From RPQJ01 sp963754125 (GTDB taxonomy: Bacteria; Pseudomonadota; Gammaproteobacteria; Steroidobacterales; Steroidobacteraceae): a stretch of DNA of 64,000 nt. This document shows, in pieces, positions 34,825 through 43,595 of this stretch. Where the stretch lies: assembly GCA_963754125.1 (NCBI GenBank), contig CAVWEX010000014.1:496001-560000 (forward strand). Reading direction: 5' to 3'. Each line of letters starts with the position of its first letter. Within the stretch, counting starts at the first letter, position 1. The notes under the pieces are model-generated. The model did no database searches, was not told where the DNA came from, and saw nothing but the letters and a program-made list of their open reading frames with translations. Position numbers and translations under genes: made by a program.

Positions 34825-35943
34825 TCAGTAGCTGCCGCTGGCACCACCACCGCCGAATCGGCCCCCGCCCGGCGTGAATGTCGGCTCGGGGGACGAAAAA
34901 TCCTGGGCCGTGCGCTGTGCGAGCAGCGCGGCGCCGGCGGTCTGCAGCAGGTCGAGCGGGTCGTCGCGATCGGTCAATGCGGCGGAGGTCAGTCCGTTGC
35001 GTGGCTGCCGCAGGTAACGATCCAGTGCCACTCCCGTGACCAGCGCCGCGAGTCCGCAAAGGACCAGCCAGGTTTCGGTCGCGAGTGAGGTGGCAAGGCG
35101 CAACTCCACGGCGAGGCAGGCAACGCAGCCCATGAAGCCCAGCAGCGGCGCGTGCCGTCTGCGACGCAAGCCTGCGACGAGCAGCGCGGTGCCGAGCGCC
35201 AGCAGCAACACGGACGTCGCGAGCCGACCCGAGGGAGGACCGACGTCGACGAATCCGCCCGCGAAGAGGCTCCAGGTTGCGTGCTGCGCGTAGGCGGCGA
35301 TCGGCAGCGTGATCACCAGCCAGTCGAGCATGCGGTCGTGAGACGGCCGGCGGAACTCCCTCGCACCCAGGGCGAGCGCGAGCGCTGCGAGCGCGCAGCC
35401 GAAGGCCAACGCCGTCACCCCACGGCCGATCGCCTGGTCGAGTGAGTGCGCAACCGTGGTCGACCCGACCCAGTGCACGAACACGATCGCCGCGCAGGTG
35501 GTGACGAGAGGATTCAGACGCCGAAATCCCGCGGCGCCGGCCGCCGCGACCAGCACCAGCGTGTGCGGCGGGCCACCGATGACGTCGGCCCCCGGTGGGA
35601 TCAGCGTGGTGATCCAGGCACCGATCAGCAGGAAGCCGGCGACACCGAGGCCCTCCTCGATGCCGGAGGCGTGCAGGCGCTTGCGGACGGTGAGCCACTC
35701 GGCGACGAGCACGGCGATCAGTCCGGCGACCAGCAGGTTGATCCGGTTACCGAGGCCGAGGATCCCGAAAAGCAGGGCGGCCGCGACGAACCCAAGGACG
35801 AAGAGCGCAACACGCGCGAGCAGGCCGGTACTGCGCCAGCCACCGGTACGCGTGACCAGGGCGTCGCGCGGTAGCGCAGCGCCAAGCGCGGACACGACCT
35901 CGAGCCAGCGCTCCTCGGCGGGCGTCGGCCGCCAGCGGCTCAT
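34825..35943 (-). CDS. DUF4401-like multi-pass membrane protein with Gly-rich tail
   Basis: 372 residues with roughly ten membrane helices (for example ARVALFVLGFVAAALLFGIL). The extreme C-terminus reads GGGRFGGGGASGSY, the same tail that ends many TPM/YgcG proteins. It starts four bases inside the preceding DUF2157-like gene (ATGA overlap). Such pairs recur in bacteria; function unknown. DUF4401 is suggested by the pairing, not by a motif I can prove. Confidence 0.6.
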   Translation of the reverse strand: MSRWRPTPAEERWLEVVSALGAALPRDALVTRTGGWRSTGLLARVALFVLGFVAAALLFGILGLGNRINLLVAGLIAVLVAEWLTVRKRLHASGIEEGLGVAGFLLIGAWITTLIPPGADVIGGPPHTLVLVAAAGAAGFRRLNPLVTTCAAIVFVHWVGSTTVAHSLDQAIGRGVTALAFGCALAALALALGAREFRRPSHDRMLDWLVITLPIAAYAQHATWSLFAGGFVDVGPPSGRLATSVLLLALGTALLVAGLRRRRHAPLLGFMGCVACLAVELRLATSLATETWLVLCGLAALVTGVALDRYLRQPRNGLTSAALTDRDDPLDLLQTAGAALLAQRTAQDFSSPEPTFTPGGGRFGGGGASGSY

Positions 35944-36888
35944 GGGACGGGCAACCGCAGGCGACGGCGCAGCTGCCATAGCGTGGCGGCGGCAACGCAT
36001 ACGACGACCAGCGCGAAGCCCAGGGACAACGTGATGCCATGGATACGCGGCAGCACGGCCGCACAGATGCCGATCGCCGCGTAGCCGACGCCGTATACGA
36101 GAAATGCCTCGCGGCCGGCATTGAGCCCGCGGCGCACCGAAGCGTATGCGAATGACGCCAGCAGCGGCAGCCCCACCGCGAGCCACGGCCATTCGAGGCA
36201 CCAGGTGATCGCGCCCCAGAACGCCAGGTTCGTCGCGAAGTGATCGAAGACGTCACTGAAGCGTGTGCCCGGCCGCGCGCGGCGGTCGGCGTAGCGCCAC
36301 GCTGCGATCACGGCCGCGCAGACGAGCGCGCGGGCGCCGATTTCCGGCGTCGTAGTACGAGAACTGCAAGGCGTCGCCTAGCGTGCCCCCGACGCCGAAC
36401 CAGCCGGCGAGAGCCGTCAGTGACGCCGCGAGCACCAGCGGCGAGCCGAATGCGTAGGCAACGGCTGCGTGGACAACCGCGAGCAGCAGCAGGTGCCATG
36501 ACCACCAGGGACCCAGCAACGTGAACTGACGCTCGGCGTACGCAAGGTTCGCGCTGCCGAGCAGCACGGCGAGGAGCAGCAGGTAGTCGCTCGTGACGGT
36601 GAGGGCGCGGCTCGCGAGCTTCGCACGTACGGCGGGAACGGCACACGCAACGGCGACGAGCGCGACCGCCAGCACGATGGCGATGGGGCCGATCCGGTCC
36701 AGGTTCCGCGCGAGGACGATGCCCACGCCCGCCATCACCAGCAGCACGCCCGCGTACAGGGTGACCCGCAGCTCCGTGTGCAGGGAGAACACCTGGCCGC
36801 GATCGCGGGCCAGCGCTCGGGCCGCCGTGGCATCGTCGATCACGCCTTCGGCGTGCAGCGACCGGAGTTCGGGTTCGAGGGTATGCAT
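35940..36888 (-). CDS. DUF2157-like membrane protein (frameshifted)
   Basis: N-terminal soluble segment (LRSLHAEGVIDDATAARALA) followed by many membrane helices (VTLYAGVLLVMAGVGIVLAR, IAIVLAVALVAVACAVPA, and after the shift WPWLAVGLPLLASFAYASVR). The frame changes near 36352; the next frame continues TPEIGARALVCAAVIAAWRY. Length 949 bases (3n+1), about 316 residues repaired. Translationally coupled to the downstream membrane protein. Confidence 0.7.
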
Positions 36889-37013
36889 GGTGCGAATCTA
36901 CGCTCTCGTCGACGACGATTATCGCGCCATCCGCGCTCACAGACAGCCTGAGCGAGGCTTGCGTGCCACTCGACCCCGGCGCAGAGTGGGCAGCCTTCGG
37001 GGGAGGCGGTGCC

Positions 37014-38504
37014 ATGAGAAGACGGGCTTTCTGCGTGTCCGCCGCGGCTGCGCTGGGTGCGGCGGCGTTTCCTTTCGGTCGTGCTTTCTCGGTGGCGGCC
37101 ACGGTCACCGCCGATGTGGAGGCCGTCACCGGCGACGGCCGGCGAATCCTGTTGCCGAGGTCGGACGTGGAGGAATTCCGCTCGGGCCTGCGCGGGCAGT
37201 TGCTGTTGCGGGACGCGGCGGGCTACGACGACGCACGCAAGATCTTCAATGGCATGTTCGATCGCAAACCCGCGATGATCGCGCGCTGCCTGGGCGCTGC
37301 GGACGTCGTGCGCTCGGTGCAGTTCGCGCAGGCGCACGGTCTGCTCGTCGCCGTCCGCGGCGGCGGACACAGCCTCTCGGGTCAGTCCGTCTGCGATGAC
37401 GGTCTGATGATTGACCTGGCACCGATGCGCGGGGTGCGCGTCGACCCCTCGCGCCGGCTCGCGCGCGCCGGCGGCGGCGCGCTGCTCGGCGATCTCGATC
37501 GCGAAACGCTGGCGTTCGGCCTGGTCACGACGACCGGCACGGTCTCGCATACCGGCGCCGGCGGTCTCACGCTGGGTGGCGGGTTCGGACGCCTGTCACG
37601 CCGGTACGGCCTGACCTGCGACCAGCTGACGTCGGTGGACATCGTCACCGCAGATGGCCGCTTGCTCGAGGCAAGCGCCACGGCCAACGACGACCTGTTC
37701 TGGGGCGTACGCGGAGGGGGCGGCAATTTCGGAGTCGTCACGTCATTCGAATATCGGCTGCACCCGTTCGACGGCTGGGCGACCGGCGGACACCTTGTGT
37801 TCCCCTTCGCACAGGCGCGACAGGCCCTGCGCGGTTTCGCGGAACTCTACCCGCGTGCGCCCGAAGGCCTCTGGATCGAGCCCATCCTGACGACCACGCC
37901 GGGTGGCGGGCGCGTGCTGATCATGGACGTCTGCTGCAGTGACCCGCCTGCAGCAGCCGAGGCTGCGCTCGTGCCCTATCGCAAGCTAGGCAAAGCGATC
38001 GAGGACGACGTGAAGCGGGTGCGCTACGCGGTGTTGCAGACGAAGGACGACGAGCGCGCGCGCATTGGCGGCCGCTATTACACGAAGTCGGGGTTTACGG
38101 ACACGCTGGACGATGGCCTGATCGACCTGATGGTGGACACGATCGCCGGCGCTACGATTCCGCGGGCGCGCATCGCAATGCCGCCGAAGGGCGGCGCGGT
38201 CGAGCGCGTCGCGCCCGACGCCACCGCATTCTGGCATCGTGCCGCGCTGTACAACGTGCTCTTGCAGACGAGCGGAGACGATCCCGCCGACGATGCCGCA
38301 AACATCGCCTGGGCCAGGGCGAAGTGGCCGGCGCTGGAAGCGCATACCAAGGGCTTCTACGCAAATACCAACCTGTCGGAAATGGCGACCGATCGGATCA
38401 GCGAAGCCTACGGCGGAAATCAAGCGCGGCTGGCCGAACTCAAGGCCCGCTACGACCCGACCAACCTGTTCCGCCTGAACGCGAACGTTCGCCCGCGCTC
38501 CTGA
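37014..38504 (+). CDS. FAD-linked oxidase with Tat-like signal (BBE family)
   Basis: 496 residues. N-terminus MRRRAFCVSAAAALGAAAF resembles a Tat signal peptide. FAD-binding type 4 domain with the histidine for covalent FAD in VRGGGHSLSGQS, then HTGAGGLTLGGGFGRLSRRY and WGVRGGGGNFGVVTSF. The cysteine used for a second covalent link in berberine-bridge enzymes is absent (TVSHTGAGG). C-terminal BBE motif YDPTNLFRLNANV. An oxidase of unknown substrate, probably periplasmic. GGGAGGCGG precedes the ATG. Confidence 0.88.
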   Translation: MRRRAFCVSAAAALGAAAFPFGRAFSVAATVTADVEAVTGDGRRILLPRSDVEEFRSGLRGQLLLRDAAGYDDARKIFNGMFDRKPAMIARCLGAADVVRSVQFAQAHGLLVAVRGGGHSLSGQSVCDDGLMIDLAPMRGVRVDPSRRLARAGGGALLGDLDRETLAFGLVTTTGTVSHTGAGGLTLGGGFGRLSRRYGLTCDQLTSVDIVTADGRLLEASATANDDLFWGVRGGGGNFGVVTSFEYRLHPFDGWATGGHLVFPFAQARQALRGFAELYPRAPEGLWIEPILTTTPGGGRVLIMDVCCSDPPAAAEAALVPYRKLGKAIEDDVKRVRYAVLQTKDDERARIGGRYYTKSGFTDTLDDGLIDLMVDTIAGATIPRARIAMPPKGGAVERVAPDATAFWHRAALYNVLLQTSGDDPADDAANIAWARAKWPALEAHTKGFYANTNLSEMATDRISEAYGGNQARLAELKARYDPTNLFRLNANVRPRS

Positions 38505-38554
38505 CGCACGCGCCAGGTTAGGCAGCGGTGAGGAGGAGGGCGATCGGCAATCGG

Positions 38555-39247
38555 CTACGTTGCGGCCTTCTGGGCAGCCGCAGCTGCGGCCAGGCGAGAC
38601 TTGACGGCCTCGACGAACGCGGGTCGTGCCGCCTCGCGATTGCGCGCAATCATCTGCACGTTGGGGTTCTCGGCAAGGCGCTGCAGTAACGCGCCGGCCG
38701 CCGGCCAGTCCGCGAGCGGATCGACGCCGAACAGCGTCTTCGACACGGCACTCGCCAGGTCGGCGCTGTACAGGAAGACGATGTCGGCCAGCGTGAATGA
38801 TTCGCCCGCGACGAACGGCGCGAACTTCGCGTGACGACGCAACGTCGCGAAGCCGGCCGCAAGGTCGTCGCGGGCTTTGTCCTTGATCGACTGCGATACC
38901 TTTCCGCCGAAGAACGCCTCGGCGAAGCAGGATCGAGCCGGCAGCTCGATGTAGAGCTCGATTTCCTTCATGAGGCTGCGCACGTACGCGCGTGCATACG
39001 GCTCGGGCGGCAGGAGCGGCTTGCCGGTGCCCGTCTCCTCCAGGTACTCGAGGATGACGCTGGCCTCGTTGATGAAGCCCTGCGGCGTCTCGAGCACCGG
39101 CACCTTGCCGCGCGGGCTCTTTGCGAGGAAACCCGGGCTCTGGTCTGGAATGGCCAGGACGTAGTCGAAGGGCAGGCCCTTCTCAAGCAAAGCCAGATGC
39201 ACCATGTTCGCGTAGTTGCTGACCGGGAATCCGTGGAGCTTGTTCAC
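38555..39247 (-). CDS. Glutathione S-transferase
   Basis: 230 residues from the GTG at 39247. Thioredoxin-like N-domain (KLHGFPVSNYANMVHLALLE, SPRGKVPVLETPQGFINEAS with the cis-proline and the ES-type motif) and an all-helical C-domain (FAPFVAGESFTLADIVFLYS). The serine of PVSNY is the likely glutathione-activating residue. Monocistronic. Confidence 0.88.
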   Translation of the reverse strand: MNKLHGFPVSNYANMVHLALLEKGLPFDYVLAIPDQSPGFLAKSPRGKVPVLETPQGFINEASVILEYLEETGTGKPLLPPEPYARAYVRSLMKEIELYIELPARSCFAEAFFGGKVSQSIKDKARDDLAAGFATLRRHAKFAPFVAGESFTLADIVFLYSADLASAVSKTLFGVDPLADWPAAGALLQRLAENPNVQMIARNREAARPAFVEAVKSRLAAAAAAQKAAT

Positions 39248-39279
39248 CGCTGATGTCTCCTGTTGGATGAGTCGCCCGG

Positions 39280-39293
39280 GTCCGGCACCGGAC
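39280..39293 (-). promoter_or_regulatory. Palindrome upstream of the GST gene
   Basis: GTCCGG-CA-CCGGAC, a perfect 6+6 inverted repeat 33 bases upstream of the GST start codon. Position fits an operator. No known regulator is adjacent. Confidence 0.35.
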
Positions 39294-39446
39294 GGCAGGC
39301 AGCCTACCGAAATTGCGGGACGGGTGTAGGGGATAGGAGAAGGGTGTCGCTGGCAGCGCGCCCTCGAAGGGCTCTCGGGGCGAATTGCAGTGAAATGTGG
39401 ATCGTGCAGACTGCGGGAGAATCGCTGCGGGCTGCAAGAGAGCGCC

Positions 39447-39641
39447 ATGGAGAGCAGACGCATTACCGCGGGCATCGGACTGTTGTTCACCGCCTTGGGG
39501 GCATGGATCGCTTTCGAGCTAGCTGATGACTGGCCGGCCTATCTCGCAGCGGTTGCTGTTGGCGGTCTGGGCATCGACGCGATCTACAGCGCAATCCGTG
39601 GTCGGCGTTCGCTGATATCGCGTATTGGGCCGTTGCCATGA
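39447..39641 (+). CDS. Small two-helix membrane protein
   Basis: 64 residues. Two hydrophobic stretches (AGIGLLFTALGAWIAFELA and PAYLAAVAVGGLGIDAIYS) separated by a short DDWP turn, basic C-terminus. Not recognised. Codon composition and the clean two-helix pattern support a real small membrane protein. Confidence 0.55.
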   Translation: MESRRITAGIGLLFTALGAWIAFELADDWPAYLAAVAVGGLGIDAIYSAIRGRRSLISRIGPLP

Positions 39642-40060
39642 GGTGCGAACTTGGTTGGCCGGGGCCGCCAGCGACGGCTAGCGGAGGTTCAGCGCTGTCG
39701 GAGGGCGCCAGCGGCGGCATCGCTGCGTGCCCCCAGGCCCGGCGAACAATCTGCCGGAACACCTCCGGGCGGCTGGCGACGATCCGCCACTGGCCGAGAC
39801 CGCATGACCTGTAGACGGAGTGGCGTCGCGGTCTCCGGTGGGTCGGCATCGACGATCGGGGCATGCCAACGGCATTGGTACGCATAATGTATATTATGGT
39901 AAACAATACATTATTCTCGGTTAAATCTGGGGCAGATCTGCGACTGGACTCGCCACCGGGAACTCGGCACAGTCACCAGCCGCTCGGGCCGCGGGCGCCG
40001 CTCAACGGACGGCGTCCCTGCCGCGCCTTGGCGATCAATCCTTGTTAACTGGAGTTACTC
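39642..40060. other. Long intergenic region with AT-rich inverted repeat
   Basis: No convincing gene. Short open frames exist on both strands but none matches a family. The first part is GC-rich. 39880-39935 is AT-rich and holds an inverted repeat (listed separately). The last 50 bases hold the ribosome site (CTGGAG) of the BON gene. Confidence 0.5.
39884..39914. promoter_or_regulatory. AT-rich inverted repeat upstream of the BON gene
   Basis: ATAATGTAT - 13 bases - ATACATTAT, a perfect 9-base inverted repeat in an otherwise GC-rich region, about 147 bases before the BON start. Looks like a regulator binding site, or the scar of a lost element. Confidence 0.5.
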
Positions 40061-40597
40061 ATGAAACAGACCGTCCTGACCCTTCTCGCCGCATTCGTCT
40101 TCGCCGTTGCGGTTCCAGCGCAAGCGGATAAGACCGCCGGCGCACGTGTCGACGACAGCACCATCAACGCCGAGGTGAAGGCTGAACTGGTCGGCGCCAA
40201 GGGCGTGCCCTCCACCGACATCAACGTGGAGACCTACAACGGCGTCGTGCTGCTGGCAGGCTTCGTCGAGACGCAGGCGATGAAGGACGCGGCTGGCAAA
40301 GCTGCAATGAAGGTGTCGGGCATCCAGAAGCTGCACAACGCGATTGCCGTGCATCCGAAGACGTCCATGGGCACGAAGCTCGACGACACCATGCTCACCA
40401 GCAAGGTCAAGACGGCGCTGATGGGCGATGACGACGTCAAGAGCGGCCAGATCAACGTCGAGACCAAGGGCGGTATCGTCCAGCTCGCCGGGTTCGTCTC
40501 CGGCGAAGGCATGCTCAAGCGTGCGCTCGAGGTCGCCGGCAAGGTCGAGGGCGTGAAGAAAGTCGAGAACGCGCTCTACGTCAAGCCGGCGAAGTAA
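40061..40597 (+). CDS. Periplasmic BON-domain protein (OsmY-like)
   Basis: 178 residues. Signal peptide (VLTLLAAFVFAVAVPAQA). Two BON domains: DDSTINAEVKAELVGAKGVP with GVVLLAGFVETQAMKDAA, and DDTMLTSKVKTALMGDDDVK with GGIVQLAGFVSGEGMLKRAL. BON proteins bind membranes and are often induced by osmotic or envelope stress. Convergent 17-base overlap with the MaoC gene. Confidence 0.9.
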   Translation: MKQTVLTLLAAFVFAVAVPAQADKTAGARVDDSTINAEVKAELVGAKGVPSTDINVETYNGVVLLAGFVETQAMKDAAGKAAMKVSGIQKLHNAIAVHPKTSMGTKLDDTMLTSKVKTALMGDDDVKSGQINVETKGGIVQLAGFVSGEGMLKRALEVAGKVEGVKKVENALYVKPAK

Positions 40598-41472
40598 CCG
40601 CGTCCCACCAGACGTACATGTGAACGCGTCCTGTGCGCACGTCGCACAGGGCGCGCCTCACCTGCCCCTCGTCGCTCCATTCCTTGATTGCGACGCGACC
40701 CGGCAGCTGGACCGGAGAAAGAAACTGGGTGCCGATCACGGCGCCGCCTGGGATCGCGGCGGCCGGCGCCTGCGCGAGCGTGCGCGCCAGCGACCACATG
40801 CCGTGGCCGATCGAGCCGCGGAGCCCGAAGAAGCGAGCCGCGCGATCGCTGAGGTGAATCGGGTTGAAGTCCGACGACACCCGCGCATACGCCCAGGCGG
40901 TCTCTCGCGTCACGTCGAATTCGACCAGCACGGCGCTGTCCTTGGGCGCCTTGGGCGGTCGCGGCGGCCGCGCGCCCCCACGCGCCATGGACTCCGGCCA
41001 CCGCGCCAGGAACACGCAGGTTTCCTTCCACAGCGTCTGCCCGCCGCTCGAGACGTCGGTGTCCATGTCGAACGTGACGCCCGCGTCGGTGCGCTGGTAG
41101 TTGCGCGCCGCTACGGCGACATCGACGCGTGTCCCCGCCGTGAGGGTGCCCGGGCTCTCGATGGTGTTCGACAGGTGGATCAGGCCCATCGGCCGCAGCG
41201 GAAACGCGCCGAGCGCGAAGATCTTCAGGTGCAGCGGCATGGACAGCACGTGCGGGAACGTGATGGGCAGTTCGGTGCCCGGGCCGAACCCGCACATCGC
41301 TGCATAGCGCCGGACGTGGGCTGGCGTCGAGGAGCACGCCCTCGACCGACGCGACGATCTCCGGCGGCTCGACGAATTCGGCGATGGGTGGCCGCTTCGT
41401 GAGCAGCACCCACGGGTAGGTTGCCCAGACCCGCGGCAGTCGCCGCAGCTGCAGTCTATTTGTCCCCGTCAC
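40581..41472 (-). CDS. MaoC-like dehydratase (frameshifted)
   Basis: Hot-dog-fold enzyme. The N-terminal part (RVWATYPWVLLTKRPPIAEF) and the main part (HVRRYAAMCGFGPGTELPIT onward) lie in different frames that meet near 41320. The hydratase-2 motif SSDFNPIHLSDRAARFFG keeps the catalytic Asp and His, and GHGMWSLARTLAQ follows. Length 892 bases (3n+1), about 297 residues repaired. Probably an enoyl-CoA hydratase. It begins four bases after the ccmI stop, an unusual place for this family. Confidence 0.8.
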
Positions 41473-41475
41473 GGA

Positions 41476-42602
41476 CTAGGGTGACACCCTGTTGATCACG
41501 ACGTTGACATTCTCCGGCGCGCCCTTCTTGTGCAGGGCTTCGCCGAGCAGGTCGCCGCTCGCCGTGACCGCCGTCCCGCCGAAGGCCACGCGCGCCACCA
41601 GCTGAACCTCGTCCACGGACGACAGGTCGCGTCCCTCGATCATGGTGTTGGCGTCGCTCAGCACGACGGTCGTCGGCAGTTCGTCGGCCGCGATGCGGAC
41701 GGCCGCGATCGGAGGTCCCGGGATCCCGGCCTCGCGTGCACTCACGAAGACCGTGGTGCCCGGGCGCAGCTTGCCGGTCAGGGACGGATCGACCGAGACC
41801 GCGATGCGGATCGTCCGGCCTCGGGTCTCGCCAGCCGCGGTGGACCCTCCGGCCATGCCCCCCATGCCCCCCATGCCACCCATGGCTGGAGCGGCTGCCG
41901 GCGCGGCCGCCGGCTGCGGCACGGCCACGCCGAGTTCCGCGAGCTGGGCCACGAGGATCTGGCGGATCTCCTCCGGCGGATTGGTATTCGAGCAGCCGCG
42001 TCCACTGCTTGCGCGCCGTGTCGGGATCGCCTGCGCGAACCGCCATCAGGCCCGAATACCAGAGCGCCTTCTGGTTGTTCCCGTCCGCAGCCAGAGCGGC
42101 GTCGATGATGCCGCGCGCCCTGCCCTTCGCCTCCGGCTTGTCCGTGAGCACCAGCGCCTCGGCCAGGTCGAGTTCTAGCACCGGATCACGTCCGCCGGTG
42201 AGCGCACTCGCCTTCTCGTACGCAGCCACGGCGTCGTCGGCGCGTCCGGACACGAGGTAGGTCCGGCCGAGCATGCGCCAGCCTTCGACATCGCCCGGGC
42301 TCTTCTGCAGCCGGGCCTCGAGCTGGGTGATGACCTCCTCCATCGAGCCGCCACCCTGCGCGTGACCGGCTGCCCCGCCAGTCAGGGCGGCCGGATTGTC
42401 CCAGGGGAAGTTCGAGGTCGCTCCGTAGAACGCCGAGGCTGCGAGCGGCAGGGCGATCATCATCACCACCGCCGCAGGCACGGCCCGCGTGGCAGGCTTT
42501 TCGCGACCCGGGCTGGCAGGCGCATTGCGCAACAGCGGGAACGAGGATCAGGGCGAGCGCCGCCACGATCATGACGGCACAGAGGATCAGGAACGTTGTC
42601 AC
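41476..42602 (-). CDS. ccmI: Cytochrome c maturation protein CcmI (two frameshifts)
   Basis: TPR protein that holds apocytochrome c for heme ligation. The N-terminus (VTTFLILCAVMIVAALALIL) starts with GTG overlapping the ccmH stop. Near 42530 the frame moves to the part with the second membrane helix and TPR units (AQGGGSMEEVITQLEARLQK, GDVEGWRMLGRTYLVSGRAD). Near 41985 it moves again to the C-terminal domain (VSVDPSLTGKLRPGTTVFVS, ALHKKGAPENVNVVINRV). All parts occur in normal order. The linker holds Met-Gly-Gly repeats. Confidence 0.82.
41854..41880 (-). repeat. Nine-base tandem repeat in ccmI
   Basis: Three copies of catgccccc (last copy with one change) encode the Met-Gly-Gly repeats of the CcmI linker. 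Such a short repeat can change length by replication slippage without breaking the frame. Confidence 0.7.
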
Positions 42603-43027
42603 GATTGGCCGGCCTCCGGGCCGTCGGGTTCGAGGTCGGTTTCCTGGGCGCGACGCCTCACGACCCTCACCAGCACGAGCGCACCGATGACGAGCAGCAG
42701 CACCGGTGCGGCCCAAAGCAGGAAATTGCCAGCGGTCATCCGCGGGCGATACAGAACGAAATCGCCGTAGCGCTCGATCATGAACTCGCGGATCTGCGCG
42801 TCGGTCTGGCCCGCGGCGATCATGTCGCGCACTTCGCGCCGCAGGTCCTGCGCGAGCGTCGCATTGGAATCGGCGATGGTCTGGTTCTGGCAGACGAGGC
42901 AGCGGAGCTCGCGGTTGATGTTCTCGTAGCGCTCCTGGAGCACCGGGTCGTCGAACGCGTCCTCCGAGTCGATGGCGATCGCACCGCCGGCGAACACCAG
43001 CAGGACCGCGAGCAGGCAGGTGCGCAC
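42599..43027 (-). CDS. ccmH: Cytochrome c maturation protein CcmH
   Basis: 142 residues. Signal peptide, then the heme-ligation thiol motif ELRCLVCQNQTIADSNA, and a C-terminal membrane helix (FLLWAAPVLLLVIGALVLV). It reduces the apocytochrome CXXCH site with CcmG. The TGA overlaps the ccmI GTG. Confidence 0.95.
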   Translation of the reverse strand: MRTCLLAVLLVFAGGAIAIDSEDAFDDPVLQERYENINRELRCLVCQNQTIADSNATLAQDLRREVRDMIAAGQTDAQIREFMIERYGDFVLYRPRMTAGNFLLWAAPVLLLVIGALVLVRVVRRRAQETDLEPDGPEAGQS

Positions 43028-43039
43028 CAGGTTTGGTGA

Positions 43040-43582
43040 TCACGATTTCGACCCCGCGGCGGCGCGCGCGGCCTCGATCCGCGGCAGGAATTCCGTGTTC
43101 CAGACCTCCATCGTCATCGGGGCGATGTGCTTGAACAGCACCACGCCGTCCGGCCCGATCAGGAAGGTCTCGGGTGCGCCGTACACGCCCCAGTCGATGG
43201 CGACGCGCCCCTCGCGGTCCTCCGCGACGACCGCGTAAGGATTGCCGAGCTCGCGCAGCCACTGCTGCGCAAGCGCGTTGTCGTCCTTCCAGTTGAGACC
43301 GACGATCGGCACCGTCCTGGCGCGTGCGATCGCGAGCAGCGTGTCGTGCTCCTGCCGGCAACCGCCGCACCAGGTGCCCCACACGTTGAGGACCCACGGC
43401 TGGCCGAGCAGCTCCCTGGACGAGACCGGGTAGGTCGAGTCCTGCAGGCTCGGCAGCGAGAACTCCGGTGCCGGCTTGCCTATCAGCGGTGAGGGGACGT
43501 ACGAAGGATCCCGCTGCAGCCCGACGAACAGGAAGACGCCCAGCAGCAGGAACAACGCGAACGGAACGATGAACTTGAGCAT
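43040..43582 (-). CDS. ccmG: Thiol:disulfide interchange protein CcmG (DsbE)
   Basis: 180 residues. N-terminal anchor (IVPFALFLLLGVFLFVGL), thioredoxin domain with active site WGTWCGGCRQEHDTLL and the CcmG-specific DWGVYGAPETFLI (cis-Pro region). The CGGC centre differs from the commoner CVPC/CPTC forms and would shift the redox potential. Supplies reductant to CcmH and apocytochrome c. Confidence 0.93.
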   Translation of the reverse strand: MLKFIVPFALFLLLGVFLFVGLQRDPSYVPSPLIGKPAPEFSLPSLQDSTYPVSSRELLGQPWVLNVWGTWCGGCRQEHDTLLAIARARTVPIVGLNWKDDNALAQQWLRELGNPYAVVAEDREGRVAIDWGVYGAPETFLIGPDGVVLFKHIAPMTMEVWNTEFLPRIEAARAAAGSKS

Positions 43583-43595
43583 GGCGGAGCCTCGG

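Noticed and set aside
39487..39906. Minus-strand open frame of 139 residues upstream of the BON gene
   Set aside because: Arg/Pro-rich composition, crosses the small membrane gene, no family match and no ribosome site.
41854..41880. Start of a CRISPR or larger tandem array
   Set aside because: Only three 9-base copies, inside the ccmI frame, encoding a Met-Gly-Gly linker.
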